Part shown: in pieces, positions 1 through 9,724 of the stretch
How the letters are laid out: each line of letters starts with the position of its first letter
Position numbering within the stretch: position 1 is the first letter of the stretch
Source: Atopococcus tabaci
Lineage (GTDB): Bacteria > Bacillota > Bacilli > Lactobacillales > Carnobacteriaceae_A
DNA: 42,339 nt
Direction: 5' to 3'
NCBI GenBank assembly: GCA_030535975.1
Contig: JAUNQW010000011.1
Location: 1-42,339 of the forward strand
Notes under the pieces: model-generated
Told to the model about the DNA's origin: nothing
Database searches by the model: none
What the model saw: the letters and a program-made list of their open reading frames with translations, nothing else
Program-made: the position numbers and the translations under genes

Positions 1-263
1 CAAAAAGTGAAAAAATCTTAGTCGCTTTAGTTTCTTTTTTTGTTCTCGCCATGTGCGTCCTAACTATTTACACTTCTAATTCCTTAACTCAAATAAATCG
101 TAGCTTACAGGATGTTAATGTGAAGATTACTGAAACCGAAATTGCCAATGAAAATCTAGAGCAAAATGTTCAAGAATTATCTCAATATGAACGGGTACAT
201 GATATTGCTCAGAAATATGGGTTGGAATTAAACGATGAGAATGTGAGAAATATTCTGAAATGA
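1..263 (+). CDS. ftsL: Cell division protein FtsL, 5' end missing
   Basis: The reading frame is open to the left edge of the window (codons in frame from base 3), so the start lies upstream and the ATG at 51 is internal. The visible part has a hydrophobic segment (ILVALVSFFVLAMCVLTIYT) followed by a short coiled-coil-like stretch ending in GLELNDENVRNI, the usual FtsL tail. FtsL is a bitopic membrane protein that joins DivIB and DivIC in the division complex and helps recruit and activate septal peptidoglycan synthesis. The stop overlaps the start of the following PBP gene as ATGA, which indicates translational coupling. The identification rests on topology, tail sequence and position before an FtsI-type PBP, because FtsL is weakly conserved. 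Confidence 0.85.
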   Translation, partial: KSEKILVALVSFFVLAMCVLTIYTSNSLTQINRSLQDVNVKITETEIANENLEQNVQELSQYERVHDIAQKYGLELNDENVRNILK

Positions 264-2425
264 AATCTTCCAAGTCATCAAAAAACCGAAAAATTATTGT
301 AATTATTGTGCTCTTATTGACATTAGCTGTTTATATTTTATTTGTTCTTCGATTTTCTTATATTATGATCACCTCCACTGTAGATGGTGAAAGACTAGAT
401 GAAAGAGTTGAAGCGGCCTACACTCAAGCAAGTCATATGCCGGCTAAAAGAGGAAATATACTGGATAAGAATGGTGAGCCGATAGCTACGAGCTCTACCT
501 CATATAAAATGGTTGCGATCCTGACAGATGAATGGAGTCAAAGCGGAAGAGATTCTAATCATGTTGAGGAAATAAAACATACTGCTCAAGTTTTATCGCA
601 GTATATTCCACTAGATGAAGATGAAATTCATAACTTGCTTGATCAAGGTGATGTGAAACAAGTCGAATTTGGTCTTGCTGGAAGTGATATCAGCTATGAA
701 TTGAAAACAAAGATTGAAGAGGAAAATCTGAGCGGTATTCATTTCGAAGAAATGCCTGCCCGTATATATCCTAATGGTGTATTCGCCTCTCATTTAGTTG
801 GTCTTGCTCAATCAGATACGGATGAGGAAGAAGATGATTTGGAGGGAGTTCTCGGCTTAGAGGCTTCCCTGCAAGATATTCTTTCTGGTGAAGATGGCGG
901 GATACAATATGAAAAAGATTTTTTTGGGTATGCTCTACCAAATAAAGATGCTCAAATTGTAGAGGCTGAAGATGGTATGGATGTGTACCTGACTCTGGAT
1001 CGATCAATTCAAATGTATATGGAGAGTGTTGTGACAGAAGTCAATAAAAGCAATCCTTCAGCAGCTATTACGGCTACATTGATGGATCCAAAAACAGGGC
1101 ACATCTTAGCTGCCAGCCAGCGACCCACATTCAATGCGACAACCAAAGAAAACATGAATGAAACCTGGCAGAATTTCCATGTCGAATATACCTATGAACC
1201 TGGTTCAACTATGAAAGCATTAACTTTAGCAGCTGCCATAGACCAAGGTGTTTTCAATCCTGATGAATTTTTTGAATCTGGCTTTTATAATATAGAAGGA
1301 TCGATAGTCAACGATGTCAAACCAGAAGGCTGGGGGATGATTGATTATATTGAAGGGATAGCACGGTCCAGTAACGTTGCTTTTGTCAAACTCTTTGAAA
1401 AAATGGGTGGACAAACTTGGAAGGCTTACCTGGATGCCTTTCAATTCGGGCAAAAGACAGGTGTATCTCTTCCAAATGAGAATGCGGGGAGCAATCCTTA
1501 CTCCACAACCATCCAGCAAGCCAACACAGCTTTCGGCCAAGGTATCACCGTTACTCCGATGCAGATGATGCAGGCTTTTTCTGCTCTTGCAAATGGCGGC
1601 AAAATGATGCAGCCCCAATTAGTAGACAAAATAGTTGACCCGGCTGATGGCCAAGAGACTCATTATGAAAGTAAAGTAGCGGGCCAGCCTGTCTCAGCAG
1701 AAACTGCCCAGCAAACTCTCGATTATTTGACTGAGGCAACTTATAATCCCAATTCAACGACAGGAATTTTTCATTTAGATGGCTATGAATTAGCTTTAAA
1801 AACAGGAACCTCGGAAATAGTTGACCCAGAGACAGGTCAGTATATGACAGGGCCTAATGAAAATATCTATTCTGCAGTTGGATTTGCACCGGCTAAGGAT
1901 CCCAAATATCTACTCTATGTAACGGTTCAACAGCCTGAGATGAGCAGCGAAGCTTCATACGGAGCTCAAGTGGTCAGTAATATCTTTAATCCGATTATGA
2001 AATGGACCTTGGATAGAAGTGAAGTCAGCCAGCAGCTGGACATAGAAAACTCAGGTGAAGAAATTATGCCTCAAATGACAGGACTCAGTGTGGAAGAAGC
2101 TCATCAAATGAGTCAGGAGCTTGGTAAGGAAGTTTTTATGATAGGCACGGGGAGTCGGGTTGTACAGCAATACCCAATTAAAGAAACTGATTTAACTAAT
2201 CATGAAAATATTATCTTGATGGCTAACGGAGCAATGTCTATGCCTGATTTGAAAAATGCTTCCAAATCTGACGTATTAAAAGTATCAGAATTAACCGGTA
2301 TTCAATTTAATATTAATGGTTCTGGTTATGTCGAAAGCCAAAGTATTGAGCCGGGGACATTGCTAAAAGAAGATACGAAAGTCACGGTAAACTTGTCGCA
2401 AGATAGACAAGCTGAGGAAGAATGA
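260..2425 (+). CDS. pbpX: Septal penicillin-binding protein (FtsI/PBP2X type) with PASTA domains
   Basis: This is a 721-residue class B transpeptidase that cross-links septal peptidoglycan. An N-terminal membrane anchor lies near residues 11-32 and a PBP dimerisation region follows (PAKRGNILDKNG near 61-72). The transpeptidase domain carries all three signature motifs: S316-T-M-K319 (nucleophile Ser316), S370-S-N372 and K514-TGT. Two PASTA-like repeats follow near residues 604-655 and 660-715, a combination found in PBP2X of Lactobacillales and PBP2B of Bacillus. The start overlaps the ftsL stop by four bases. In the family this enzyme works with FtsW and is a beta-lactam target. Whether to call it 2X or 2B is a naming question; the septal role is secure from the locus. 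Confidence 0.95.
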   Translation: MKSSKSSKNRKIIVIIVLLLTLAVYILFVLRFSYIMITSTVDGERLDERVEAAYTQASHMPAKRGNILDKNGEPIATSSTSYKMVAILTDEWSQSGRDSNHVEEIKHTAQVLSQYIPLDEDEIHNLLDQGDVKQVEFGLAGSDISYELKTKIEEENLSGIHFEEMPARIYPNGVFASHLVGLAQSDTDEEEDDLEGVLGLEASLQDILSGEDGGIQYEKDFFGYALPNKDAQIVEAEDGMDVYLTLDRSIQMYMESVVTEVNKSNPSAAITATLMDPKTGHILAASQRPTFNATTKENMNETWQNFHVEYTYEPGSTMKALTLAAAIDQGVFNPDEFFESGFYNIEGSIVNDVKPEGWGMIDYIEGIARSSNVAFVKLFEKMGGQTWKAYLDAFQFGQKTGVSLPNENAGSNPYSTTIQQANTAFGQGITVTPMQMMQAFSALANGGKMMQPQLVDKIVDPADGQETHYESKVAGQPVSAETAQQTLDYLTEATYNPNSTTGIFHLDGYELALKTGTSEIVDPETGQYMTGPNENIYSAVGFAPAKDPKYLLYVTVQQPEMSSEASYGAQVVSNIFNPIMKWTLDRSEVSQQLDIENSGEEIMPQMTGLSVEEAHQMSQELGKEVFMIGTGSRVVQQYPIKETDLTNHENIILMANGAMSMPDLKNASKSDVLKVSELTGIQFNINGSGYVESQSIEPGTLLKEDTKVTVNLSQDRQAEEE

Positions 2426-2455
2426 AAGAGATAAAGTAAGAAAAGGTGAAGGAAA

Positions 2456-3433
2456 ATGAATTCAGCAGATTTTGTGTGGTCCATATTAATTGTCGTATTA
2501 AGTTTGATTTTTACGATTCTTATTATGCCGACACTTATCAATTATTTTAGGGAAAAGCAATTAGGCCAAATAACAAGAGAAGAAGGGCCCTCCTGGCATC
2601 ATAAAAAAGAAGGGACCCCCACTATGGGTGGTTTGGGTTTTTTGTTGGCAGGACTGATGGCTTACTTTATCGGAATAGTTACTACTGATAATTTTACGAT
2701 GGATGCCTGGATGTTAATCATCACTCTTTTATTTTTTGCAATGATTGGCTTTATTGATGATTATCGAATATTGATTCTTAAGCAGAATGAAGGGTTGAGC
2801 AGCAGACAGAAGTTTGTCTGGCAGATAATTGGTGGGATTGTTTTTCTGGTTTTTTATCTCCTGTCTGGTCAATCCATCGCTTTAACTTTGCCTTTTTTAG
2901 GGAGTGTTTCCAGTTATATATTGTTCATTCTTTTTGTAATATTTTGGATTGTCGGCTTTTCCAATGCAGTAAATTTAACAGATGGTTTGGACGGCCTGAG
3001 TTCAACTACAGCTATCATCGCTTTCCTAGCTTTTGCGATCATTGCATTTAGTCAAGGAAACAGCGCTGTTCTTTACTTCTGCGTGGCTGTGATAGGAGGC
3101 CTTATAGGCTTTCTTATGTTTAATAAAAAACCAGCTCAGATTTTTATGGGTGACGTAGGATCTTTAGCTTTAGGAGCATCAATCGCTGCAGTTTCAATTC
3201 TATTAAAAGCAGAGTGGTACTTATTATTGATAGGACTTCCTTTTGTTGTTGAAACAGCGAGTGTCATTATTCAGGTGGCCTATTTTAAAAGAACAGGTAA
3301 AAGGATCTTTAAGATGTCGCCTATCCATCATCACTTTGAGATGAGCGGTTATAGCGAGGGACAGGTTGTTCTAGGCTTCAGTATTTTTGGTATAATTTGT
3401 GCAGCTGTAGCACTGTTGATATATTTTATTTAG
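2456..3433 (+). CDS. mraY: Phospho-N-acetylmuramoyl-pentapeptide transferase
   Basis: MraY (325 residues, normal for Firmicutes) moves phospho-MurNAc-pentapeptide from UDP to undecaprenyl phosphate and forms lipid I at the inner face of the membrane. The protein is a polytopic membrane enzyme with about ten hydrophobic segments. Family motifs are clear: KKEGTPTMGG, the Asp pair in FIDDYR, NAVNLTDGLDGL and the late histidine cluster PIHHHFE. A ribosome site (GGTGAAGGAAA) precedes the ATG. It sits directly after the septal PBP as in other Firmicutes division and wall clusters, and a hairpin follows its stop codon. Confidence 0.97.
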   Translation: MNSADFVWSILIVVLSLIFTILIMPTLINYFREKQLGQITREEGPSWHHKKEGTPTMGGLGFLLAGLMAYFIGIVTTDNFTMDAWMLIITLLFFAMIGFIDDYRILILKQNEGLSSRQKFVWQIIGGIVFLVFYLLSGQSIALTLPFLGSVSSYILFILFVIFWIVGFSNAVNLTDGLDGLSSTTAIIAFLAFAIIAFSQGNSAVLYFCVAVIGGLIGFLMFNKKPAQIFMGDVGSLALGASIAAVSILLKAEWYLLLIGLPFVVETASVIIQVAYFKRTGKRIFKMSPIHHHFEMSGYSEGQVVLGFSIFGIICAAVALLIYFI

Positions 3434-3454
3434 AGCTGAGCATTTTGCTCAGCT
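3434..3454 (+). terminator. Hairpin between mraY and murD (possible attenuator)
   Basis: The mraY stop is followed at once by a perfect 8-bp inverted repeat, AGCTGAGC and GCTCAGCT, with a 5-base loop. The following bases (TCTCTT) are U-rich in RNA but not a clean U tract. It may act as a weak attenuator or mRNA-processing or stability hairpin within the wall-synthesis operon rather than as a full terminator. Confidence 0.5.
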
Positions 3455-3493
3455 TCTCTTGTGCTATGAATCAAATAGAAGAGGAATGTTGGA

Positions 3494-4873
3494 ATGAAAA
3501 ATCAAGAGTTTATAAAGAACAAAAGTATATTTATCCTGGGTTTAGGGAAGTCAGGACTAGCAGCCGCAGTCTTGTATTCAAAATTAGGAGCTCAAGTTTT
3601 TGCCCATGATTCCAAGGATTTAAGCGGAAGTGAAGCAGAAGCTGAATTGTTGAATCATCAGGTTAAGATTTTATCTCAAAAAGAAGCTGAGACTATTATG
3701 GAGAGTGGAATCGATTTTATTGTTAAAAGTCCTGGGATTCCTTATCACCATCCTTTAATTCAGCAGGCAGAGCAACTTAATAAAAAAGTCTATACCGATA
3801 TTGAAATCGCCTATCATCTATCTCAGGCGCCTATCATTGGGATTACAGGAACAAATGGGAAAACAACAGTAACAACCTTACTTGGTGATATGTTGAATCA
3901 CTTTTCCCAAAAAGCTTATATTTCCGGTAACATCGGAATTCCTGTCTCTGAAGTGGTGCCTAAGTTGACGGACAAGGACTCGTTTATTATGGAGTTATCC
4001 AGCTTTCAACTATTAGGAACAGAAAATTTCAAACCTGAAATAGCAGTTATAACAAACTTATATACGGCCCATCTTGATTACCACGGATCCCGAGAAGACT
4101 ATGTTGTAGCAAAGTTGAAATTATTAGCTAATCAAAGCCCTACAGATTTCTTTGTTTATAATGCGGATAGTGACGAATTATCACAATTAGCCCGATTAAA
4201 TCCAGCCCAAGGAATCCCATTTTCAGCTCAGGAAATACTGGATTCAGGATGTTATATCAAAGAAAGTGATTTGTATTATGACGAGGAAAAAATTATGGAT
4301 GTAGAGGATATATTAATTCCTGGTCAACATAATCTTGAAAATGTTTGTGCGGCTGTGGCTGTCGCTAAGTTGCTGGAGATTGATAATGCTTCTATTATTC
4401 AAACTTTAACCACTTTTTCGGGTATTAAACATCGTTTACAATATGTTTCACAATTTGAAGAGAGAAAATTCTATAATGATTCCAAAGCTACTAATGTATT
4501 AGCAGCAAGCCAAGCATTAAAATCTTTTGACAAGCCTATCTTATGGATTTGTGGGGGATTAGACCGCAAAGAAGACTTAAGCTCTTTACTTCCTTTGGTT
4601 AAAGATCATGTCAAAGGGCTGATTGCTTGTGGTGAGAATAAAAGTGATTTTATAGAACTGGGCCAAGCTGCGGCTCTTCCATTCGTGATGTCTTGTGATA
4701 ATTTAGAAGAAGCTGTAAAATCAGCATTTAAGTGGTCAGAGGAAGAGGATATTATCTTACTTTCTCCAGCAAGTGCAAGCTGGGATCAATATGAAAATTT
4801 TGAAATTCGAGGTAATGCCTTCATTGATGCTGTCATGAAGTTATCGCAAAGGGAGAAAAATGAGGAGGTCTAA
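3494..4873 (+). CDS. murD: UDP-N-acetylmuramoylalanine--D-glutamate ligase
   Basis: MurD (459 residues) adds D-glutamate to UDP-MurNAc-L-Ala in the cytoplasm using ATP. The N-terminal domain has the Rossmann-like start ILGLGKSGLAAA. The ATP-binding loop GTNGKT lies at residues 119-124 of the central Mur ligase domain. Later family signatures are the IKHRLQYV and YNDSKATN motifs and the WICGGLDRK segment of the C-terminal domain. It follows mraY and ends three bases before murG, whose GGAGG ribosome site lies inside the last codons of murD, so the two are translated in sequence. Confidence 0.97.
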   Translation: MKNQEFIKNKSIFILGLGKSGLAAAVLYSKLGAQVFAHDSKDLSGSEAEAELLNHQVKILSQKEAETIMESGIDFIVKSPGIPYHHPLIQQAEQLNKKVYTDIEIAYHLSQAPIIGITGTNGKTTVTTLLGDMLNHFSQKAYISGNIGIPVSEVVPKLTDKDSFIMELSSFQLLGTENFKPEIAVITNLYTAHLDYHGSREDYVVAKLKLLANQSPTDFFVYNADSDELSQLARLNPAQGIPFSAQEILDSGCYIKESDLYYDEEKIMDVEDILIPGQHNLENVCAAVAVAKLLEIDNASIIQTLTTFSGIKHRLQYVSQFEERKFYNDSKATNVLAASQALKSFDKPILWICGGLDRKEDLSSLLPLVKDHVKGLIACGENKSDFIELGQAAALPFVMSCDNLEEAVKSAFKWSEEEDIILLSPASASWDQYENFEIRGNAFIDAVMKLSQREKNEEV

Positions 4874-4876
4874 GAG

Positions 4877-5977
4877 ATGAGAGTTATACTAACTGGTGGT
4901 GGAACGGGTGGGCATATTTACCCAGCCTTAGCATTATATAGAATTTGGAAGGAACGTTATCCGGAAACCGAATTCCTATATATAGGAACAGAAAATGGAC
5001 TGGAAAGTTCACTGGTCCCCCAAGAAAACATCCCTTTTAAATCTATTGAGATTCAGGGCTTTCGCAGATCTCTTTCCTTAAAAAATGTCCAGACGGTCTA
5101 TAAGTTTTTATCGAGTGTTCAAAAATCCAAGCGATTAATTCAAGAGTTCAATCCGGACGTTATTTTAGGAACTGGTGGATTTGTTTGTGGACCTGTTGTC
5201 TATTCAGCGACACAGCTGGGTATACCAAGCATTGTTCATGAGCAAAATAGTATACCAGGTCTAACCAATAAATTTTTAGCCCGGTATGTTGATCGGATAG
5301 CCACATGTTTTGAAGACACCGTGCAGTATTTTCCCAAACAGGAAAATAAAGTTGTCTTAACAGGAAATCCCCGTGCTCAAGAAGTGGCTTCTCTAGAGAA
5401 AAAATCTGTGTTGGAAGATTATGGCTTAGATTCAGCTAAAGAGACAGTTTTAATCTTTGGCGGAAGCAGAGGCGCATACAAGATTAACCAAATGACAGTT
5501 GACGCCTTCGACTCTTTATCCCAGCAAGACTATCAGATCCTCTTTGCTACTGGTGAAAGTTACTATAAGGAAGAAGTAGAAAGAAAAGGGCTCCAACTAA
5601 ACACTGATACTTTTAAAACGGTACCCTATATTTCGAACATGCCGGAAGTGTTCGCAAATGTGTCGATGGTAGTGGCGAGAAGTGGTGCAACCAGTTTAGC
5701 TGAAATCACTGCGCTGGGTCTGCCATCTATTTTGATCCCCAGCCCGAATGTGACCAATGACCATCAAACTAAAAATGCAAATTCCTTAGTAAAAAAAGGA
5801 GCAGCTAAATTATTAAGTGAGTCAGAGCTTACAGTCAAACAATTGGTTCATGATATTGATACAATGATGTCTAACCTAGCACTTCGTAAGAAAATGTCTG
5901 CAGCTTCATTGGAGATGGGCATACAAAATGCGGGTGATTTATTGATGAAGGAAATGCTTGTGATTAAGAAAAAATAA
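4877..5977 (+). CDS. murG: Lipid II synthase, UDP-GlcNAc transferase
   Basis: MurG (366 residues) transfers GlcNAc from UDP-GlcNAc to lipid I and makes lipid II at the inner membrane face. The N-terminal glycine-rich loop GGGTGGH is at residues 7-13. The acceptor-side motif HEQNSIPGLTNK and the donor-side motifs (GGSRGAYKIN, then ARSGATSLAEI) are intact. The length is standard for a GT28 family enzyme. Its ribosome site overlaps the 3' end of murD, and divIB starts within a few bases of its stop. Regulation is probably through the shared division and wall transcript. Confidence 0.97.
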   Translation: MRVILTGGGTGGHIYPALALYRIWKERYPETEFLYIGTENGLESSLVPQENIPFKSIEIQGFRRSLSLKNVQTVYKFLSSVQKSKRLIQEFNPDVILGTGGFVCGPVVYSATQLGIPSIVHEQNSIPGLTNKFLARYVDRIATCFEDTVQYFPKQENKVVLTGNPRAQEVASLEKKSVLEDYGLDSAKETVLIFGGSRGAYKINQMTVDAFDSLSQQDYQILFATGESYYKEEVERKGLQLNTDTFKTVPYISNMPEVFANVSMVVARSGATSLAEITALGLPSILIPSPNVTNDHQTKNANSLVKKGAAKLLSESELTVKQLVHDIDTMMSNLALRKKMSAASLEMGIQNAGDLLMKEMLVIKKK

Positions 5978-5981
5978 ACAG

Positions 5982-6914
5982 GTGAATAAATTGAAAAACA
6001 AAAAATCTGCTTATAAATATGACAAAGGTGCTCCCATTGAAATTAAGAATAAATCAAAAAGAAGGCAAGTAAAAGACTATGCTTATCCTTTGATAATTAT
6101 CTTTTTTATTTCACTTATAGCTTTTTCTTTTTATTTTATTAGTGATTGGAGTCATGTTCAAACACTGAGTGTGTCAGGCAATAATGAAATTCCCGACCAA
6201 GAAATTTTAGAAGAAACTGCGGTGCATCCCGGAGAATCACTTTATGAAGTTTTTTTTATTAAAAATAAAATAGAAAATGATTTAGAAACCCGCCTGCCTC
6301 AGGTAGAAGCAGTCCAGTTGGAATGGGAGGGTGTGAATAATATAAATATTCATATCGATGAGCTTCAGACGATGGCTTATATCCAAGACAAGGGTCAATA
6401 TTTACAACTTTTAGAAGATGGGAATATTGTTAATGATCCATTAAATATCACCCAAGGGAACCATCTGGTGCTTATAAAGTTTGAAGAAGATGGATTGAAA
6501 AATATAATAGAAGAATTGAAAAAAATAGATCCACCAATCAGAGAGTCCATTTCAGAAATTGTTTATACTCCCAGCGATATTAATGATAAAAAAATAACGA
6601 TTTATATGAATGACGGGAATCAAGTGATTGGTCTGTATAGTAATATTTCCAGACGGTTAAATTATTATCCGACGATGATGGAATCAGTAAAAGGTGAGTC
6701 AGGTGTCTTTAATTTGGAGACAGGTGCTTATTTCAGACCTTTCTCAAGCGAATATAATTTCCAAGAGAACCCGGATATGGAGAGCCAGGAGAGTGGGGAG
6801 TCACTAGAAAGTCAAGAGTTAGAGGAAGAATCTTTCGATCTTGAAGCAGCAGAGGAATTAGAAATAAACCCAGACTCTGATTCTTCAGGCACCTCTATTG
6901 AACCTAATCCGTAA
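5982..6914 (+). CDS. divIB: Cell division protein DivIB/FtsQ
   Basis: DivIB is a bitopic division protein that forms a complex with FtsL and DivIC. A lysine-rich cytoplasmic tail (about 33 residues) leads to a membrane segment at about 34-54. A POTRA domain follows at about 57-125, then the beta domain, then an acidic low-complexity tail (residues about 262-310, rich in Glu and Ser) that is probably disordered. The start is uncertain: GTG at 5982 has no good ribosome site, while TTG at 5991 lies five bases after AGGTGA and would shorten the protein by three residues. The gene follows murG almost without a gap, the usual Firmicutes order. Confidence 0.9.
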   Translation: MNKLKNKKSAYKYDKGAPIEIKNKSKRRQVKDYAYPLIIIFFISLIAFSFYFISDWSHVQTLSVSGNNEIPDQEILEETAVHPGESLYEVFFIKNKIENDLETRLPQVEAVQLEWEGVNNINIHIDELQTMAYIQDKGQYLQLLEDGNIVNDPLNITQGNHLVLIKFEEDGLKNIIEELKKIDPPIRESISEIVYTPSDINDKKITIYMNDGNQVIGLYSNISRRLNYYPTMMESVKGESGVFNLETGAYFRPFSSEYNFQENPDMESQESGESLESQELEEESFDLEAAEELEINPDSDSSGTSIEPNP

Positions 6915-6938
6915 AAAAACAAGTCAACTAATTAAGAT

Positions 6939-6967
6939 TTAATATACAAATAATCAATCATTATAGT
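6939..6967 (+). promoter_or_regulatory. Candidate promoter for ftsA-ftsZ
   Basis: TTAATA at 6939-6944 and TATAGT at 6962-6967 are separated by 17 bases, which fits a sigma-A promoter with a modest -35. It lies in the 139-base gap between divIB and ftsA, the only real gap in the first part of the cluster. Predicted transcription would start near 6974. Confidence 0.4.
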
Positions 6968-6988
6968 ATTTAACTTCTTTTTTTATGT

Positions 6989-7018
6989 TAATATTAATAC
7001 TATATATGATTAATATTA
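6989..7018 (+). repeat. Perfect 10-bp inverted repeat upstream of ftsA
   Basis: The arms TAATATTAAT (6989-6998) and ATTAATATTA (7009-7018) are exact reverse complements around a 10-base spacer. The element lies 35 bases before the ftsA start and downstream of the candidate promoter. It could be an operator for a dimeric regulator or an AT-only leader hairpin. No U tract follows it, so it is not a standard terminator. Confidence 0.6.
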
Positions 7019-7053
7019 TTCTACATACTCTTTAAATTTAATCGGAGGTTTCC

Positions 7054-8412
7054 ATGGGCACATACAAACGTATTTTAACCAGCTTAGATATTGGAACCAC
7101 ATCCATTAAAGTGATTATTGCTGAAATAATTAACAATGAACTTAATGTAATTGGTGTGAGTACTCAAGAATCTAGAGGAATAAAAAAAGGTGTGATTGTC
7201 GATATAGATAAGACAGTGACATCTATTATTATTGCAATCCAAGAAGCAGAACAAAAAGCCAATGTGGCGGTTGATGAAGTGATTGTCGGTTTGCCGGCTT
7301 ATGGTTTAGAGATTCAATCGACGCGTGGGGTCGTTAAGACTGAAAATGCTGATACTGAAATTACTAATCGTGATATAGAAAGTGTCGTTTCCCAGGCCAT
7401 GATACAGGCGGTGGGGCAGGACAAAGAAATGATTGGCTTAAATATTCATCAATTCATTGTGGATGGTTTTGATGATATCTCGGATCCTAGAAGAATGGTG
7501 GGTGTTCGATTGGAGATGGAGGCCGACGTGCTGTCGGTGCCGAAGACTATCTTACATAGTATTAAGAAGTGTGTAACTATGGCTGACTTAACAATTTCGG
7601 ATATTGTTATCCAACCCGATGCCTTGGCTTCCGTGAGCTTGAATCATGATCACAAAAGACAGGGAGCCATTTTAGTAGATATGGGTGGCGGACAGACGAC
7701 GGTATCAGTCTATAAAGATAATCGTTTGATCTATTCTTTTGTGGACCCGGAAGGCGGGGAGTATATCACAAGGGATATATCCGTAGTACTAAATACGACT
7801 ATTGACGAGGCTGAGCAGCTGAAGATTAAATATGGCTACGCGCATCCAGACGAAGCTAATCCAGATAATACTATTCCTGTCAATGTATTATCGCAAAAAG
7901 GCGTGCAATCTATATCAGAAGATTACTTAGCAGAGATTATTCAAGCCCGCTTACTTCAAATTTTAACGACGATAAAAAACAACCTTTCAGAAAGTCAGTT
8001 GCTGGATGCTTCTAATAACATAATTGTTACCGGAGGAAATACATCTATACCTGCCACGAGAGATTTATTAAGTGAGGTATTTTCAAAAAGCATTGACTTT
8101 TTTGTCCCACAGCAAATGGGTATTAGATATCCTACTTTTTCTACGGCTGTAGGTTTGATACAATATGTGAAAGAACAATCAGATGTGCAGCGTATGGTAA
8201 ATAGGTATGTTAATGGTTTAGAAGTATACACCAGAGATAAAGAAGAGTCTCAAAAAGAAGTACCATCCTCTCGTACATTTTCGTCTGATCAACATCCCGA
8301 TCAAGATAGAAGTCAGCAGGGGGCAACAGAAAAAATAACAATTAAAGAAACACAATCTGAAGAAACTACATGGGATAAATTTAAGAATATGATTAATTCA
8401 TTCTTTGACTAA
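7054..8412 (+). CDS. ftsA: Cell division protein FtsA
   Basis: FtsA (452 residues) is the actin-like ATPase that tethers FtsZ filaments to the membrane and recruits later division proteins. The N-terminal phosphate-binding segment LDIGTTSIKV, the central ILVDMGGGQTTVSVY and the adenosine-site segment IIVTGGNTSIP match the family. The C-terminus ends in WDKFKNMINSFFD, an amphipathic membrane-targeting helix after a polar linker, as expected. A clear GGAGG precedes the ATG. ftsZ follows after 35 bases and is probably on the same transcript. Confidence 0.97.
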   Translation: MGTYKRILTSLDIGTTSIKVIIAEIINNELNVIGVSTQESRGIKKGVIVDIDKTVTSIIIAIQEAEQKANVAVDEVIVGLPAYGLEIQSTRGVVKTENADTEITNRDIESVVSQAMIQAVGQDKEMIGLNIHQFIVDGFDDISDPRRMVGVRLEMEADVLSVPKTILHSIKKCVTMADLTISDIVIQPDALASVSLNHDHKRQGAILVDMGGGQTTVSVYKDNRLIYSFVDPEGGEYITRDISVVLNTTIDEAEQLKIKYGYAHPDEANPDNTIPVNVLSQKGVQSISEDYLAEIIQARLLQILTTIKNNLSESQLLDASNNIIVTGGNTSIPATRDLLSEVFSKSIDFFVPQQMGIRYPTFSTAVGLIQYVKEQSDVQRMVNRYVNGLEVYTRDKEESQKEVPSSRTFSSDQHPDQDRSQQGATEKITIKETQSEETTWDKFKNMINSFFD

Positions 8413-8447
8413 ATCATTGCTAATAGAACGATTAGGAGGAAATTATA

Positions 8448-9701
8448 GTGGAATTTTCGTATGATACTGATGTAAATCAAAATGCAGTAATAAAAGTTAT
8501 TGGTGTTGGAGGTGCTGGTGGAAACGCTGTTAATCGAATGATTACGGAAGGTGTAAAAGGTGTAGAGTTTATTGCAGCTAACACTGACATTCAAGCACTA
8601 GATAAAACAGGTGCTGAAGTAAAGATTCAAATAGGTGAGAAAATTGCACGTGGTCTCGGAGCAGGCTCTAACCCTGAAGTAGGGGAAAAAGCCGCTGAAG
8701 AAAGTGAAGACCAGATTCGTGAAGCTTTAGAAGGTGCAGATATGATTTTTATCACTGCCGGAATGGGTGGTGGAACAGGTACAGGTGCTGCTCCAGTAGT
8801 AGCTCGTATTGCTCGAGACTTAGAGGCACTGACTGTCGGAGTTGTCACGCGACCATTCTCATTTGAAGGACCAAAACGTTCACGTTTTGCTGCCGAAGGT
8901 ATCGAGGCGATGAAAGAGCATGTGGACACTCTAGTTATTATTTCTAATAATCGATTATTAGAAGTAGTAGACAAGAAAACACCGATGATTGAAGCATTTA
9001 GAGAAGCTGATAATGTTTTACGTCAGGGTGTTCAAGGTATTTCAGACTTAATCACTTCCCCGGGTTACATTAACTTAGACTTTGCTGATGTGCAGACGGT
9101 TATGCACAACCAAGGAACTGCTTTAATGGGTATTGGGAGTGCCAGCGGTGAAAACCGAACATCAGAAGCTACAAAGAAAGCGATTTCTTCACCCATGTTA
9201 GAGGTTTCGATTGATGGTGCAGAAAATGTGCTGCTAAATATCACAGGTGGAGAAGATTTATCTCTCTTTGAAGCTCAAGATGCTTCTGAAATTGTTATGG
9301 ACGCAGCAAGTGGTGATGTAAATATTATATTAGGAACATCTATTAATATGGAGCTGGAAGATGAAGTAGTGGTTACAGTTATTGCGACGGGTATTGATCA
9401 AAATAAAAAACGTCCTGCTGGTCCTGCTCGGGAAGAAAAATCACCTTCTCCAAGTGAGCCGGCTCGCCGTCCAGCAAGCAGCTCACAATCATCATCCAAT
9501 TCACGATTAAATGATGATCCTTTTTCCGACTGGGATGAACGTCGAAGCAACAGAGAACGTGAAGAGCAATCTAATCGTAGAAGCCAAGATTCCCCAAGTC
9601 GATCAAGAAATGAACGTGAAGACTTATTCAACCCAAATACTTCGAACTCAGATGATGAATTAGATACACCTCCATTTTTCAGAAGAAATAATCGTAACTA
9701 A
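8448..9701 (+). CDS. ftsZ: Cell division protein FtsZ
   Basis: FtsZ (417 residues) is the tubulin-like GTPase that forms the division ring. The GTP-binding signature GGGTGTG is at residues 107-113. The earlier loops ([13 protein letters not shown] and AANTDIQAL) and the T7 catalytic region (NLDFADV) are intact. A charged, low-complexity linker (about 325-400, rich in Ser, Arg and Glu) leads to a C-terminal peptide [15 protein letters not shown], the docking site for FtsA, SepF and EzrA, all encoded in this window. Translation starts at a GTG preceded by TTAGGAGGAAA. Codon use is that of a well-expressed gene. Confidence 0.98.
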   Translation: MEFSYDTDVNQNAVIKVIGVGGAGGNAVNRMITEGVKGVEFIAANTDIQALDKTGAEVKIQIGEKIARGLGAGSNPEVGEKAAEESEDQIREALEGADMIFITAGMGGGTGTGAAPVVARIARDLEALTVGVVTRPFSFEGPKRSRFAAEGIEAMKEHVDTLVIISNNRLLEVVDKKTPMIEAFREADNVLRQGVQGISDLITSPGYINLDFADVQTVMHNQGTALMGIGSASGENRTSEATKKAISSPMLEVSIDGAENVLLNITGGEDLSLFEAQDASEIVMDAASGDVNIILGTSINMELEDEVVVTVIATGIDQNKKRPAGPAREEKSPSPSEPARRPASSSQSSSNSRLNDDPFSDWDERRSNREREEQSNRRSQDSPSRSRNEREDLFNPNTSNSDDELDTPPFFRRNNRN

Positions 9702-9724
9702 TTTATAGCAAAGGACTGAAGCAC

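Noticed and set aside
3397-3609. Plus-strand frame of 70 codons between mraY and murD
   Set aside because: It overlaps both genes, spans the hairpin, and has no ribosome site or recognisable sequence.
8627-8974. Antisense reading frame of 115 codons inside ftsZ
   Set aside because: It lies wholly within ftsZ, has low-complexity Pro/Ala/Ser content produced by the ftsZ codon pattern, and has no ribosome site. The same holds for minus-strand frames inside pbpX, fhs, mtnN and ackA.
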